The notes under the pieces are model-generated. The model did no database searches. It was not told the origin of the DNA and saw only the letters and a program-made list of their open reading frames with translations. A DNA stretch of 64,000 bases from the NCBI RefSeq assembly GCF_900176595.1, contig NZ_LT838813.1:5598001-5662000 (forward strand), given 5' to 3'. This document shows positions 53,308-61,145 of this stretch, piece by piece; positions within the stretch are counted from its first letter, which is position 1; every line of letters starts with the position of its first letter. This DNA comes from Aquiflexum balticum DSM 16537 (lineage in GTDB: Bacteria; Bacteroidota; Bacteroidia; Cytophagales; Cyclobacteriaceae). Made by a program: the position numbers and the translations under genes.

Positions 53308-53422
53308 TTATTGAATTGTACTGTTCATTAAATGCGGTCATCTGATGTCTTCCATTCCCCAATGTTGAGCATCCTAAGACCGGTCCAAGCCGACGGATTT
53401 TCCAATCTGTCGGCTTTCTTTT
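53308..53422 (+). ncRNA. Predicted cis-antisense small RNA to the susC leader
   Basis: Both neighbouring genes are on the minus strand, yet the gap ends on the + strand in a strong terminator (53387-53422). The -7-like element at 53295-53302 would start a + transcript of about 115 bases fully complementary to the susC 5' leader. In Bacteroides, small RNAs of similar size and position (DonS-like) repress PUL susC genes. The RNA itself is inference; the terminator is seen. Confidence 0.5.
53387..53422 (+). terminator. Orphan + strand terminator in the fecR-susC gap
   Basis: AAGCCGACGGATT (53387-53399) pairs with AATCTGTCGGCTT (53404-53416) over 13 bp with one G-T pair and a four-base loop, followed on the + strand by TTTCTTTT. 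On the minus strand, the direction of fecR and susC, no T run follows. Confidence 0.85.
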
Positions 53423-53448
53423 ATAAGGAGCTTTTTTTATCCATAAAC

Positions 53449-54492
53449 TTAAAATTTGAGTTTTACATTTTTTCCGTTGATTTCGTATTCAAATTTTTCT
53501 ATATAAGAAATACTGTTCAGAATATTATCCAGGATTTGGTTTTGGTACTCGCCAGAAAATTTCCATTTCACTTTTTCCGCATTTACAAGACTGAATTTCA
53601 CTCCATACCATTCTTCCAATGTCTGTACCACCTCAGGAAGACTGGCATTTTCAAAAATAATCCTTCCTTCCTTCCATGCGATCGCTCTTTCCAAATTGAA
53701 ACTCTTCACCCTTTTTTCATTCCCTGCTTTATCAAATTGAAATTCCTGACCGGGAATCAATGTTATTTTATCGCTATCCTGATTTCTGTCAACAGTTACT
53801 TTCCCTGTCAAAAGTGAAATCTTCAACAAAGCATTATTTTTGGTGTTGATATTGAAGGAAGTACCCAAGGCAGTTGTGACAAAACCTTCAGATTCCACCC
53901 TAAAGGGCCTGAGAGAATCTTTCTTTACTTCAAAATATGCTTCTCCAGAAATGGACATGAACCTTTCAGTTTCACTGAATTTATCCGGAAATTTCAATCT
54001 GCTTCCTGAATTCAACCAAACCCTGGATCCATCAGGAAGAGTGATACTTAATTTCTCTCCATGTGAGGTTGACTTTTCAATCCAAGGGACACGGCTCGAG
54101 GCAGAAGCTTCTGATGCCTCGTTTTTGTTGAGCATATTCGGCAGATAAAACAGCATAGCAATGACAAGAACCGCTGCAACTTTATAAATCTGACCGATTT
54201 CTCTAATCCAATTGACAAGAGACTGTTTCTTTTGGAAATCTTCGGAGATCTTTTTTTCAATAGAATTGCTCTCCTTTAAGATTTTTGCCAAAACTTCATC
54301 CCTGATTTCCGCTGTCGGGATTATTTCTTTAAAATGAATTCCTTCAACTATCTCTCTTGCCGATTGAAGATCTTTCCTTCTTTCTGGATTGGCATCGATC
54401 CAATTCTTCCAATAGGTGTCCAAATCCTTGTCAGGTTCCCTGACCCACCGAACAAATTCAGGATTTGTTAAAAAGAATTCAATTTGGTTCAT
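53449..54492 (-). CDS. FecR-family anti-sigma factor
   Basis: An inner-membrane regulator that holds the ECF sigma factor and is released by the SusC STN domain when substrate binds. From ATG 54492 it has 347 residues: an N-terminal cytoplasmic sigma-binding region with WVREPDKDLDTYWKNWI, one transmembrane helix (about 103-121, KVAAVLVIAMLFYLPNML), a periplasmic FecR domain (about 140-240, GEKLSITLPDGSRVWLNSGS, GEAYFEVKKD, VTTALGTSFNI) and a C-terminal STN-like DUF4974 domain (about 263-347, FENASLPEVVQTLEEWYGVKF). The frame extends 17 codons upstream to 54543, but the shorter start matches the family. It is placed between the sigma and susC genes. Confidence 0.94.
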   Translation of the reverse strand: MNQIEFFLTNPEFVRWVREPDKDLDTYWKNWIDANPERRKDLQSAREIVEGIHFKEIIPTAEIRDEVLAKILKESNSIEKKISEDFQKKQSLVNWIREIGQIYKVAAVLVIAMLFYLPNMLNKNEASEASASSRVPWIEKSTSHGEKLSITLPDGSRVWLNSGSRLKFPDKFSETERFMSISGEAYFEVKKDSLRPFRVESEGFVTTALGTSFNINTKNNALLKISLLTGKVTVDRNQDSDKITLIPGQEFQFDKAGNEKRVKSFNLERAIAWKEGRIIFENASLPEVVQTLEEWYGVKFSLVNAEKVKWKFSGEYQNQILDNILNSISYIEKFEYEINGKNVKLKF

Positions 54493-54656
54493 TATTAGGC
54501 TTATTACTACATTATGTAAAGCAGGAAATAAGCCAAATGACATCTACCTTTTTGAAAAAAAATCAAAATAAAAACGTAACTAATTGATTTTTAGAGATAA
54601 AAAAGAAAAATTATGGCATGATGAAAATGCCGTGCAATCCTTAATCTTACATTAAT

Positions 54657-55262
54657 TTATTTCAGCACATCCCTTAAAAATCCCAAAGCTTGGTAGATAA
54701 GATTTCTTGCAGACTTGATGTTGTCCAATTTCATGATCTCTTGGATTTGTTGGTAATTCATGCCTTCATAAAAAAAATAATAAACCACTTCCTTTTTTCG
54801 AGGACTGAGCAATTCAATGGCCTGATTCAACTTTTGCTTTTTTTCCTCATCGATCTGCCTATCGATCAGATACTTCTCATGTGAAAAAGTAAAATCAAAG
54901 AAATAACCATGGTTAATTTCTTCAAGATTACTGTACCATTTGCCTTCCTCTTTGATAATTTTCCTTTTGAGGCATTTGAAAAGATAAAACTTAATGGAAT
55001 CGGTCCTACCAAGATTGGACCTGTTTCTCCGGAGTTCAATGAATAAATCCTGAATGGCATCTTTTACCAATTCTTCCTTCTTGCAGATTCTCCAACCATA
55101 AGCAAAAAGTTTATTGAAATTTGATTCATAAATCTGAATAAAAGCGGATTCATTTCCTTCTCTAAAAGAATCCCACAGAACCCCGTCCTCAATAGAAACA
55201 GTTTCAACAACATGTTCCTGTGCATTTTCATTTGAAACGGTATTCTTTTGTTGGTACAGCAT
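54657..55262 (-). CDS. ECF (sigma-70 family) RNA polymerase sigma factor
   Basis: Directs RNA polymerase to the glycan locus promoter once released from FecR. From ATG 55262 it has 201 residues (a TTG at 55298 would add 12). Region 2 is at about 38-105 (NESAFIQIYESNFNKLFAYGWRICKKEELVKDAIQDLFIELRR in the frame) and region 4 at about 145-195 (AIELLSPRKKEVVYYFFYEGMNYQQIQEIM). The helix-turn-helix of region 4 is slightly atypical (KLDNIKSARNLIYQAL instead of the usual S-x-x-x-V-x-x-x-x-x-x-A-L). The gap to fecR is 164 bases. It is divergent from the his operon. Confidence 0.93.
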   Translation of the reverse strand: MLYQQKNTVSNENAQEHVVETVSIEDGVLWDSFREGNESAFIQIYESNFNKLFAYGWRICKKEELVKDAIQDLFIELRRNRSNLGRTDSIKFYLFKCLKRKIIKEEGKWYSNLEEINHGYFFDFTFSHEKYLIDRQIDEEKKQKLNQAIELLSPRKKEVVYYFFYEGMNYQQIQEIMKLDNIKSARNLIYQALGFLRDVLK

Positions 55263-55450
55263 TTTGGGTTCGGTATTCTTTTTTAAAGTTAAAGTCAATT
55301 ATTTTAATTTTAAAACTTAAATCAATTAAATTGTCAATATCCAAAAAATGTAAAAAAAGAAATCCGGCTTGGATGTTCAATTGCTGTTGTTAACTTTGTC
55401 AAACAGATGAACAGCCCATTTCAATATATTCCGTTTCTTTCTGCCAAAAC

Positions 55451-55581
55451 TACTTTTGGCCAGGTTTTTCATTTTCATCATTCCTCGTAAGAGGAAAACT
55501 TTTAACATATCGCCCCGGATGGCTGTTAATATAAACTTACAGCCTAATCATCCAAAATATTTATTGGCATCTTGATACTAA
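55451..55581 (+). promoter_or_regulatory. Promoter-like element and structured leader of the his operon
   Basis: TACTTTTG at 55451-55458 fits the -7 consensus (and is part of a CCAAAA/TTTTGG palindrome). The following leader contains a hairpin TTCCTC-GTAA-GAGGAA (55481-55496) followed by AACTTTT. A second stem, GGCTGT (55521-55526) with ACAGCC (55539-55544), is extendable by GGATG and CATCC with a bulge. No His-rich leader peptide or T-box is recognised. Confidence 0.5.
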
Positions 55582-55596
55582 ATGTATATTGCATCC

Positions 55597-56457
55597 ATGA
55601 ATTCAATTATCCGAATTGCCGTCCAAAAAAGCGGCCGACTCAGCGAAGATTCTTTAAGCCTCATCAAGGAATGTGGCATCAAATTTTATAACGGTACCGG
55701 AAAACTCAAGTCTTCCTCCACCAATTTCCCGATCGAATTTCTTTTTCTAAGAGATGATGATATACCGGGGTATGTAGCTGATGGAGTTGCTGATTTAGGG
55801 ATAGTAGGAGAAAACGAACTGGTAGAAAAAGACAAAGATGTCAGCATTTTAAAACGTCTTGGCTTTTCCAAATGCCGTCTATCTCTAGCCATTCCCAAAG
55901 GAGAAAAATATGACGATATCAGGTATTTTGAAGGTAAAAGCCTAGCGACTTCCTATCCCAAAATTCTCGGTGATTTCTTGAAATCGAAAAATATTCAGGC
56001 AGAAATTCATGAAATAAGCGGGTCAGTGGAAATTGCACCAAGCATTGGCTTGGCCCATGGAATATGTGATATAGTGAGTTCTGGCTCCACTTTGATGATG
56101 AATGGCCTCAAGGAAGTGGAAGAAATATTCAAATCAGAGGCTGTGCTTATCGCAAACAAAACCCTTTCAGAAGAAAAATTAAAAATAGTAGATAAGTTGC
56201 TCTTCCGCATAAATGCCGTACAAAAAGGCAAAAGCAACAAATATGTACTTCTCAATGCGCCTAATGAGTCCTTGGAAAAAATCATCAATCTCATTCCGGG
56301 GATGAGAAGCCCTACAATTTTACCTCTTGCACAGGAGGGATGGTCGTCCGTCCACTCTGTTCTGAGTGAGGATCAATTTTGGGAAAATATCGAAGAACTC
56401 CGTGATGCAGGCGCCGAAGGAATCCTGGTGGTTCCGATCGAAAAAATGGTAATCTAA
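55597..56457 (+). CDS. hisG: ATP phosphoribosyltransferase, long form
   Basis: Catalyses the first, feedback-controlled step of histidine synthesis: ATP plus PRPP to phosphoribosyl-ATP. The protein has 286 residues from ATG 55597 (five more from ATG 55582), the long HisG type. IRIAVQKSGRLSEDSL opens domain 1; DLGIVGENEL and LSLAIPKGEKYDD follow; the PRPP loop is HGICDIVSSGSTLMMNGL (about 152-169). The C-terminal regulatory ACT-like domain (about 210-286) contains KYVLLNAPNESLEKIINLIPGMRSPTILPL, so histidine inhibition without HisZ is expected. First gene of hisGDCB. A heptad repeat begins in its stop codon. Confidence 0.95.
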   Translation: MNSIIRIAVQKSGRLSEDSLSLIKECGIKFYNGTGKLKSSSTNFPIEFLFLRDDDIPGYVADGVADLGIVGENELVEKDKDVSILKRLGFSKCRLSLAIPKGEKYDDIRYFEGKSLATSYPKILGDFLKSKNIQAEIHEISGSVEIAPSIGLAHGICDIVSSGSTLMMNGLKEVEEIFKSEAVLIANKTLSEEKLKIVDKLLFRINAVQKGKSNKYVLLNAPNESLEKIINLIPGMRSPTILPLAQEGWSSVHSVLSEDQFWENIEELRDAGAEGILVVPIEKMVI

Positions 56458-56491
56458 GATACTAGACATAAGACACAAGATGTAAGACTGA
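56457..56491. repeat. Heptad-period array between hisG and hisD
   Basis: Five 7-base units, AGATACT, AGACATA, AGACACA, AGATGTA, AGACTGA, start at the last base of the hisG stop codon. The consensus is the same as at 22130-22171. The rest of the 215-base gap to hisD shows nothing I can name. Confidence 0.75.
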
Positions 56492-56672
56492 CGTGCCAAA
56501 CTGTAACTAGGTAAAACGGAGTACCAGACGTTGAGGGTTAAGAAGAAAGTCCCTATGGTTTTACATCGGGAGAAAAGGAATAAACTAAACAACTATTGAA
56601 ACCTAACTCATCAATGCATCCTTTTGCAAGACTGACAAACTAAACACTTTCCAACTCTCAAAGAAATTCAAA

Positions 56673-57965
56673 ATGAAAATCATCTATAACCCGACAAAGG
56701 CTGAATGGACCAAAGAATTGAAAAGGCCTGTTCAAAAAACCAAGGATATTGAAAAGATTGTCAAACCGATCATGCAAAAAGTCAAAAGATTGGGAGATAA
56801 AGCATTGAAAAAGTTTGCTTTGGAGTATGACCATGTTCAGCTAAAAAACTTATTGGTATCCATGGAGGAGATTTTTATCGCAAGGGAAAAAATTGACCCC
56901 AAACTCAAGGAAGCTATTCAATTGGCCAAACAAAACATTGAGAAATTTCATGAAGCACAGGCAACTCCAGATCTTGAAATGGAAGTAATGGAAGGAGTAA
57001 CCTGTATGCGCAAGTCTGTTGGTATTCAGAAGGTTGGATTATATATTCCCGGAGGAACTGCACCCTTATTTTCCACCGTACTGATGTTGGGAATTCCGGC
57101 AAATCTGGCAGGTTGTGAGCAGATAGTATTGTGTACTCCTCCTGATAAAGACGGAAACATCCATCCTGCGATATTGTATACTGCGGATTTGATAGGAATT
57201 GATAAAATCGTAAAAGCTGGAGGTGCACAAGCCATAGCAGCCCTCACTTATGGAACTGAATCCGTCCCAAAGGTCGATAAAATTTTTGGACCGGGAAACC
57301 AATATGTAACAGCAGCAAAACAACTGGCCGTCAAAAAAGGAGTTGCCATAGATATGCCTGCCGGACCTTCCGAGGTCTTGGTCTATGCGGACCATACCGC
57401 GATTCCCGGGTTTGTAGCAGCAGATCTCCTGTCCCAAGCAGAACATGGTGTGGATTCTCAGGTCATTCTTGTTGCCTCTTCTGAAAAAATTGCAAAATCA
57501 GTATTGAAAGAAATGGAAGAACAGCTGATAAAACTTTCAAGAAAAGAAATGGCTAAAAAAGCTTTGGAAAACTCCGTTGCTGTAGTGGTGGGAAATCAGG
57601 ATAAAGCCCTGGAATTGATCAATGATTATGCCCCGGAACATTTGATCATTTGTGTGGAAAATGAGGATGAGGTGGTGAATCAGATTAAGAATGCCGGTTC
57701 TGTCTTTATTGGCAACTTTACCCCTGAATCAGCAGGAGACTATGCCTCAGGAACCAATCATACACTGCCTACCTATGGGTATGCTAAAAATTATAGTGGT
57801 GTGTCTTTGGATAGCTTCGTCAAAAAAATAACCTATCAAAAAATAACTGAGACCGGAATCAAAAATCTGGGTCCTGCTATAGAAATAATGGCTTCCAATG
57901 AAATGTTGGACGCACATAAAAATGCTGTCAGTATCCGGCTTAAATACCTTAAAGAAAAGAAGTAA
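56673..57965 (+). CDS. hisD: Histidinol dehydrogenase
   Basis: Zinc- and NAD-dependent oxidation of histidinol to histidine, the last two steps of the pathway. The 430 residues are of usual length. Motifs: VGLYIPGGTAPLFSTVLML (about 117-135), GAQAIAALTYGTESVPKVDKI and FGPGNQYVTAAKQ (about 207-219), DMPAGPSEVLVYAD, LLSQAEHGVDSQVILV (zinc-binding and catalytic residues) and ASGTNHTLPTYGYAK (catalytic His near 363). The ATG follows the 215-base gap after hisG, longer than other gaps in this operon, so an internal promoter or processing site is possible. Its stop overlaps hisC by one base. Confidence 0.97.
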   Translation: MKIIYNPTKAEWTKELKRPVQKTKDIEKIVKPIMQKVKRLGDKALKKFALEYDHVQLKNLLVSMEEIFIAREKIDPKLKEAIQLAKQNIEKFHEAQATPDLEMEVMEGVTCMRKSVGIQKVGLYIPGGTAPLFSTVLMLGIPANLAGCEQIVLCTPPDKDGNIHPAILYTADLIGIDKIVKAGGAQAIAALTYGTESVPKVDKIFGPGNQYVTAAKQLAVKKGVAIDMPAGPSEVLVYADHTAIPGFVAADLLSQAEHGVDSQVILVASSEKIAKSVLKEMEEQLIKLSRKEMAKKALENSVAVVVGNQDKALELINDYAPEHLIICVENEDEVVNQIKNAGSVFIGNFTPESAGDYASGTNHTLPTYGYAKNYSGVSLDSFVKKITYQKITETGIKNLGPAIEIMASNEMLDAHKNAVSIRLKYLKEKK

Positions 57966-59029
57966 TGGCATTTTCAATTGACAATTTATTACGTCCACAT
58001 ATCAAATATATCAAGCCCTATTCTTCAGCAAGGGATGAATATTCCGGTAAAGAAGGCGTGTTTTTGGATGCCAATGAAAATCCCTATGGTTCTTTGACCG
58101 GGGAACCTTTCAACCGCTACCCTGATCCATATCAATTAGAAATAAAAGAAAAACTGTCTTTTGTCAAGGGTGTTCGCCCAACACAGATTTTCTTGGGAAA
58201 TGGAAGTGATGAGGCGATTGATTTATTGATGCGTGCATTTTGCATCCCCGGAAAGGACAATATCATTTTACTACCGCCCACTTACGGAATGTATGAAGTA
58301 TCTGCTTCCATCAATGATATTACTGTTAAAAAAGTAAATCTGTCGGAAGATTATCAACTTAGGCCGGATGCGATACTTTCCGAAGTGGACAAAAATTCCA
58401 AAATCATTTTCATTTGCTCTCCCAATAATCCCAGTGGAAACAAGATGAAAAGGGAAGCTATCCGGACTATTGTTCGAGGATTTGACGGATTGGTTGTGGT
58501 GGATGAAGCCTATATTGATTTCAGTGACGAACCGAGTTTTACCACTGAATTGGCAGAATTTCCCAATTTAGTGGTCATGCAGACTTTCTCTAAAGCTTGG
58601 GGCCTGGCCAATTTGAGGCTGGGAATGGCATTCGCTTCAGAGGAAATCATCCGCATACTCAATTTGATCAAACCACCCTACAATATCTCAGGACTTACCC
58701 AGCAGAAAGTGCTGGAATCATTGGAGAATTCCAATAAAATTCCTGACTTGGTCAGAAAAATAACTGAGGAAAAGAACCATTTAATTGAGGCTTTGATAAA
58801 ATTGCCTTTTATCAGACAGATTTACCCCTCCAACGCAAACTTTATTTTGGTAAAAGTCTGGGAAGCAAAAAAAATATATGATTACCTTCTCAATGATCTG
58901 GTAATTGTCAGGGACAGATCTAAGGTGATTCTATGTGAGGATTGCCTGCGGATTTCTGTAGGCACAAAAGAAGAAAATGAATTCTTTCTCCAGATCCTGG
59001 AAAAATACGAACCATTAACTACCCATTAA
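57965..59029 (+). CDS. hisC: Histidinol-phosphate aminotransferase
   Basis: PLP-dependent transamination of imidazole-acetol phosphate with glutamate. The 354 residues are normal for class-I/II fold HisC. Visible residues: [14 protein letters not shown] (about 31-44), [40 protein letters not shown] (about 155-165), [13 protein letters not shown] (about 178-190) and the Schiff-base lysine Lys210 in [16 protein letters not shown]. The C-terminal [12 protein letters not shown] contains the substrate carboxylate Arg. It overlaps the hisD stop by one base (TAATG) and is followed by hisB two bases after its stop. Confidence 0.97.
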   Translation: MAFSIDNLLRPHIKYIKPYSSARDEYSGKEGVFLDANENPYGSLTGEPFNRYPDPYQLEIKEKLSFVKGVRPTQIFLGNGSDEAIDLLMRAFCIPGKDNIILLPPTYGMYEVSASINDITVKKVNLSEDYQLRPDAILSEVDKNSKIIFICSPNNPSGNKMKREAIRTIVRGFDGLVVVDEAYIDFSDEPSFTTELAEFPNLVVMQTFSKAWGLANLRLGMAFASEEIIRILNLIKPPYNISGLTQQKVLESLENSNKIPDLVRKITEEKNHLIEALIKLPFIRQIYPSNANFILVKVWEAKKIYDYLLNDLVIVRDRSKVILCEDCLRISVGTKEENEFFLQILEKYEPLTTH

Positions 59030-59031
59030 AA

Positions 59032-60126
59032 ATGAAAAAAGTACTTTTTATAGACCGTGACGGCACCATCATTGTCGAGCCCCCGACAGATTTTCAAATT
59101 GATAGCCTGGAAGATCTGGAATTTATTCCCAAGGCAATTTCCAATCTGAGGAAAATTGCAGAAGAAACAGATTATGACCTGGTCATGGTCACCAACCAAG
59201 ATGGAATGGGAACAGATTCTTTTCCGGAAGAAACCTTTTGGCCTGCGCATAACAAAATGATGCTTACGCTGGAGAATGAGGGAGTGAAGTTTTCCAAAGT
59301 CCATATTGACAAATCGTTTGAACATGAAAATCTGCCTACAAGAAAACCGGGCATCGGCATGCTGACAGCATACCTGAACGGAGATTATGATCTGGCTAAT
59401 TCCTATGTGATCGGTGACAGAAAAACAGATGTGCAAATGGCGAAAAACCTGGGCTGTAAGTCTATTTTTCTAGGTGAACAAAATAATGAGGCGACATTTA
59501 GCACCAAAAATTGGGATGAAATCCATGAATTCCTCAGAATGCCGGCACGAATAGGTGAGGTTTTCAGAAAAACTTCTGAAACAGATATCCACATCAGGGT
59601 CAATGTAGATGGGTCGGGAAAATGTGAAATCTATACAGGTCTGCCATTTTTTGACCACATGCTCGAGCAATTGGGAAAACATGGGGGCACAGATCTTTTG
59701 ATAGAAGTGAAAGGGGATTTGCATATTGATGAGCATCACACCATAGAAGATACAGCATTGGCATTGGGAGAAGCTTATCTAAAGGCTCTGGGAGATAAAA
59801 AGGGGATATTCCGCTACGGATTTCTACTCCCAATGGATGATGTGCTTTCACAGGTGGCCATTGATTTTGGCGGAAGACCTTGGATAGTTTGGGAGGCGGA
59901 ATTCAAAAGAGAAAAAATTGGCGACATGCCAACAGAAATGTTTTTCCATTTCTTCAAATCCTTCAGCGATACGGCAAAGTGTAATTTGAACATCAAGGCC
60001 GAAGGTACCAATGAACACCACAAAATCGAAGCAATTTTCAAAGGATTGGCAAGGGCAATTAAAATGGCTGTCAAAAGGGACAGCAATGCCCTGAATCAGC
60101 TTCCTAGTACGAAGGGGGTGTTATAG
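59032..60126 (+). CDS. hisB: Bifunctional histidinol-phosphatase/imidazoleglycerol-phosphate dehydratase
   Basis: Catalyses two histidine steps. The N-terminal HAD phosphatase (about 1-165) has the nucleophile loop D8-R-D10 in [18 protein letters not shown] and [14 protein letters not shown]. The C-terminal dehydratase (about 175-364) has [14 protein letters not shown] (metal His), [16 protein letters not shown] (His/Glu metal ligands) and [23 protein letters not shown]. In the HAD part the Zn-binding CxH...CxC loop of the E. coli type is absent; the equivalent segment reads [17 protein letters not shown], without cysteines. It is the last his gene here. hisH, hisA, hisF and hisI are not in the window and must lie elsewhere. 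Confidence 0.96.
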   Translation: MKKVLFIDRDGTIIVEPPTDFQIDSLEDLEFIPKAISNLRKIAEETDYDLVMVTNQDGMGTDSFPEETFWPAHNKMMLTLENEGVKFSKVHIDKSFEHENLPTRKPGIGMLTAYLNGDYDLANSYVIGDRKTDVQMAKNLGCKSIFLGEQNNEATFSTKNWDEIHEFLRMPARIGEVFRKTSETDIHIRVNVDGSGKCEIYTGLPFFDHMLEQLGKHGGTDLLIEVKGDLHIDEHHTIEDTALALGEAYLKALGDKKGIFRYGFLLPMDDVLSQVAIDFGGRPWIVWEAEFKREKIGDMPTEMFFHFFKSFSDTAKCNLNIKAEGTNEHHKIEAIFKGLARAIKMAVKRDSNALNQLPSTKGVL

Positions 60127-60130
60127 GGTT

Positions 60131-60213
60131 CAGTCTCAGTTTTCAGTGGGCAGTTAATCAGTGTTCACTTTTACCAACTGCCAACTTTGACTGCAAACTG
60201 CCCACTGAGACTG
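60131..60213. repeat. Heptad-period inverted pair downstream of hisB
   Basis: The left arm runs CAGTCTC, AGTTTTC, AGTGGGC, AGTTAAT. The right arm ends CAAACTG, CCCACTG, AGACTG. The right arm is the reverse complement of the left type (CAGTCTC, AGTGGGC, AGTTTG), so the tract can fold as a long imperfect hairpin and may act as the hisB 3' end. Confidence 0.75.
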
Positions 60214-60259
60214 CATACTACCTATGATAAATTATTATATTAAAAACATAGTAGACAAC

Positions 60260-60290
60260 TTGGGGATTTACAATTATTTTATTAGTTTTG
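60260..60290 (+). promoter_or_regulatory. Promoter of the TPR lipoprotein gene
   Basis: TTG at 60260-60262 and TAGTTTTG at 60283-60290 are 20 bases apart, fitting TTG-N17-23-TAnnTTTG, 20 bases before the ATG at 60311. Confidence 0.65.
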
Positions 60291-60310
60291 AATAAATGTG
60301 ATTAATTTCC

Positions 60311-61096
60311 ATGCGTTTGATTTTCTATTTGTGTCTGCTTTTTATGATGTCTTCCTGTTTTGGCAGCTTTTCTGAGGGAGAAATGTACTTCCGTCAGGCA
60401 AAATATGAAAAGGCAGTTTCGGAGTTTTCCAAGGCTTTATTTTTAAATGTCACGGATGTCAAATCTCGCCATCTTAGAGCAAGATCCTATGAGGAATTGG
60501 AAGAGTATGAAAATGCCTTGGAGGATTATAAGACCATTATTCGGTTTGAACCCAACTATGCACAGGCTTATGCAGGAATAGGTAAGCTTTATTGGAAGCA
60601 GGAAGATTATAAAAATGCAGAGAAGTATCTTTTATTAGCGGCCAATCAGGACGGGGAAGATTTTGAAATAATTTATCTTTTGGGCAGGGCTATGCTGATG
60701 AATGGCAATAACAAAAGTGCTGATGAATTTTTACAGATAGCAAAGGAAATGAATCCAAAAGATTCCAGGGTATATTTCTATCAGGGCATGGCAAGATCCC
60801 AAATCGGGGATATCTTAGGCGCTGCGGGTTCTTTTAATATGTGTCTCAAATACGACCCGGATAACTTAACTGCAAAATATAACAGGGGACTCATCCGCTT
60901 ATTGATAGGATATTCTGATTGGGCAATGGAAGATTTTGATGACATACTCAAAGCAAACCCAAACCATATAGAAGCCCTCGCCAGAAGAGGATCTGCCAAA
61001 TTGGACATCAATGACCCTTCAGGATGCAAAGATTTAAAAGAAGCCGCTGAAAAGGGAAGCTTATATGCACAAATGAATATTGAAAGATGTGAATAA
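60311..61096 (+). CDS. TPR-repeat lipoprotein
   Basis: A 261-residue exported lipoprotein (LLFMMSSC, Cys16). At least six tandem TPR units fill the rest: MYFRQAKYEKAVSEFSKALFLN, HLRARSYEELEEYENALEDYKTI, AYAGIGKLYWKQEDYKNAEKYLL, YLLGRAMLMNGNNKSADEFLQI, YFYQGMARSQIGDILGAAGSFNM and a NRGLIRLLIGYSDWAMEDFDDI unit, then a short Sel1-like end. TPR lipoproteins in Bacteroidota serve as protein-protein scaffolds at the outer membrane or in gliding and secretion; the partner here is unknown. It has its own promoter and a terminator that overlaps the next gene's end. Confidence 0.88.
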   Translation: MRLIFYLCLLFMMSSCFGSFSEGEMYFRQAKYEKAVSEFSKALFLNVTDVKSRHLRARSYEELEEYENALEDYKTIIRFEPNYAQAYAGIGKLYWKQEDYKNAEKYLLLAANQDGEDFEIIYLLGRAMLMNGNNKSADEFLQIAKEMNPKDSRVYFYQGMARSQIGDILGAAGSFNMCLKYDPDNLTAKYNRGLIRLLIGYSDWAMEDFDDILKANPNHIEALARRGSAKLDINDPSGCKDLKEAAEKGSLYAQMNIERCE

Positions 61097-61117
61097 AAAA
61101 ATATACGTTCTGTTTCA

Positions 61118-61145
61118 GGGAATTTACCCGATTCCCAATTTTTTT
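61118..61145 (+). terminator. Terminator of the TPR gene, overlapping the convergent CDS
   Basis: GGGAAT (61118-61123) and ATTCCC (61131-61136) form the stem, followed by AATTTTTTT. The 3' arm and T run lie within the last codons of the minus-strand ATP-grasp gene (stop at 61124). Confidence 0.75.
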
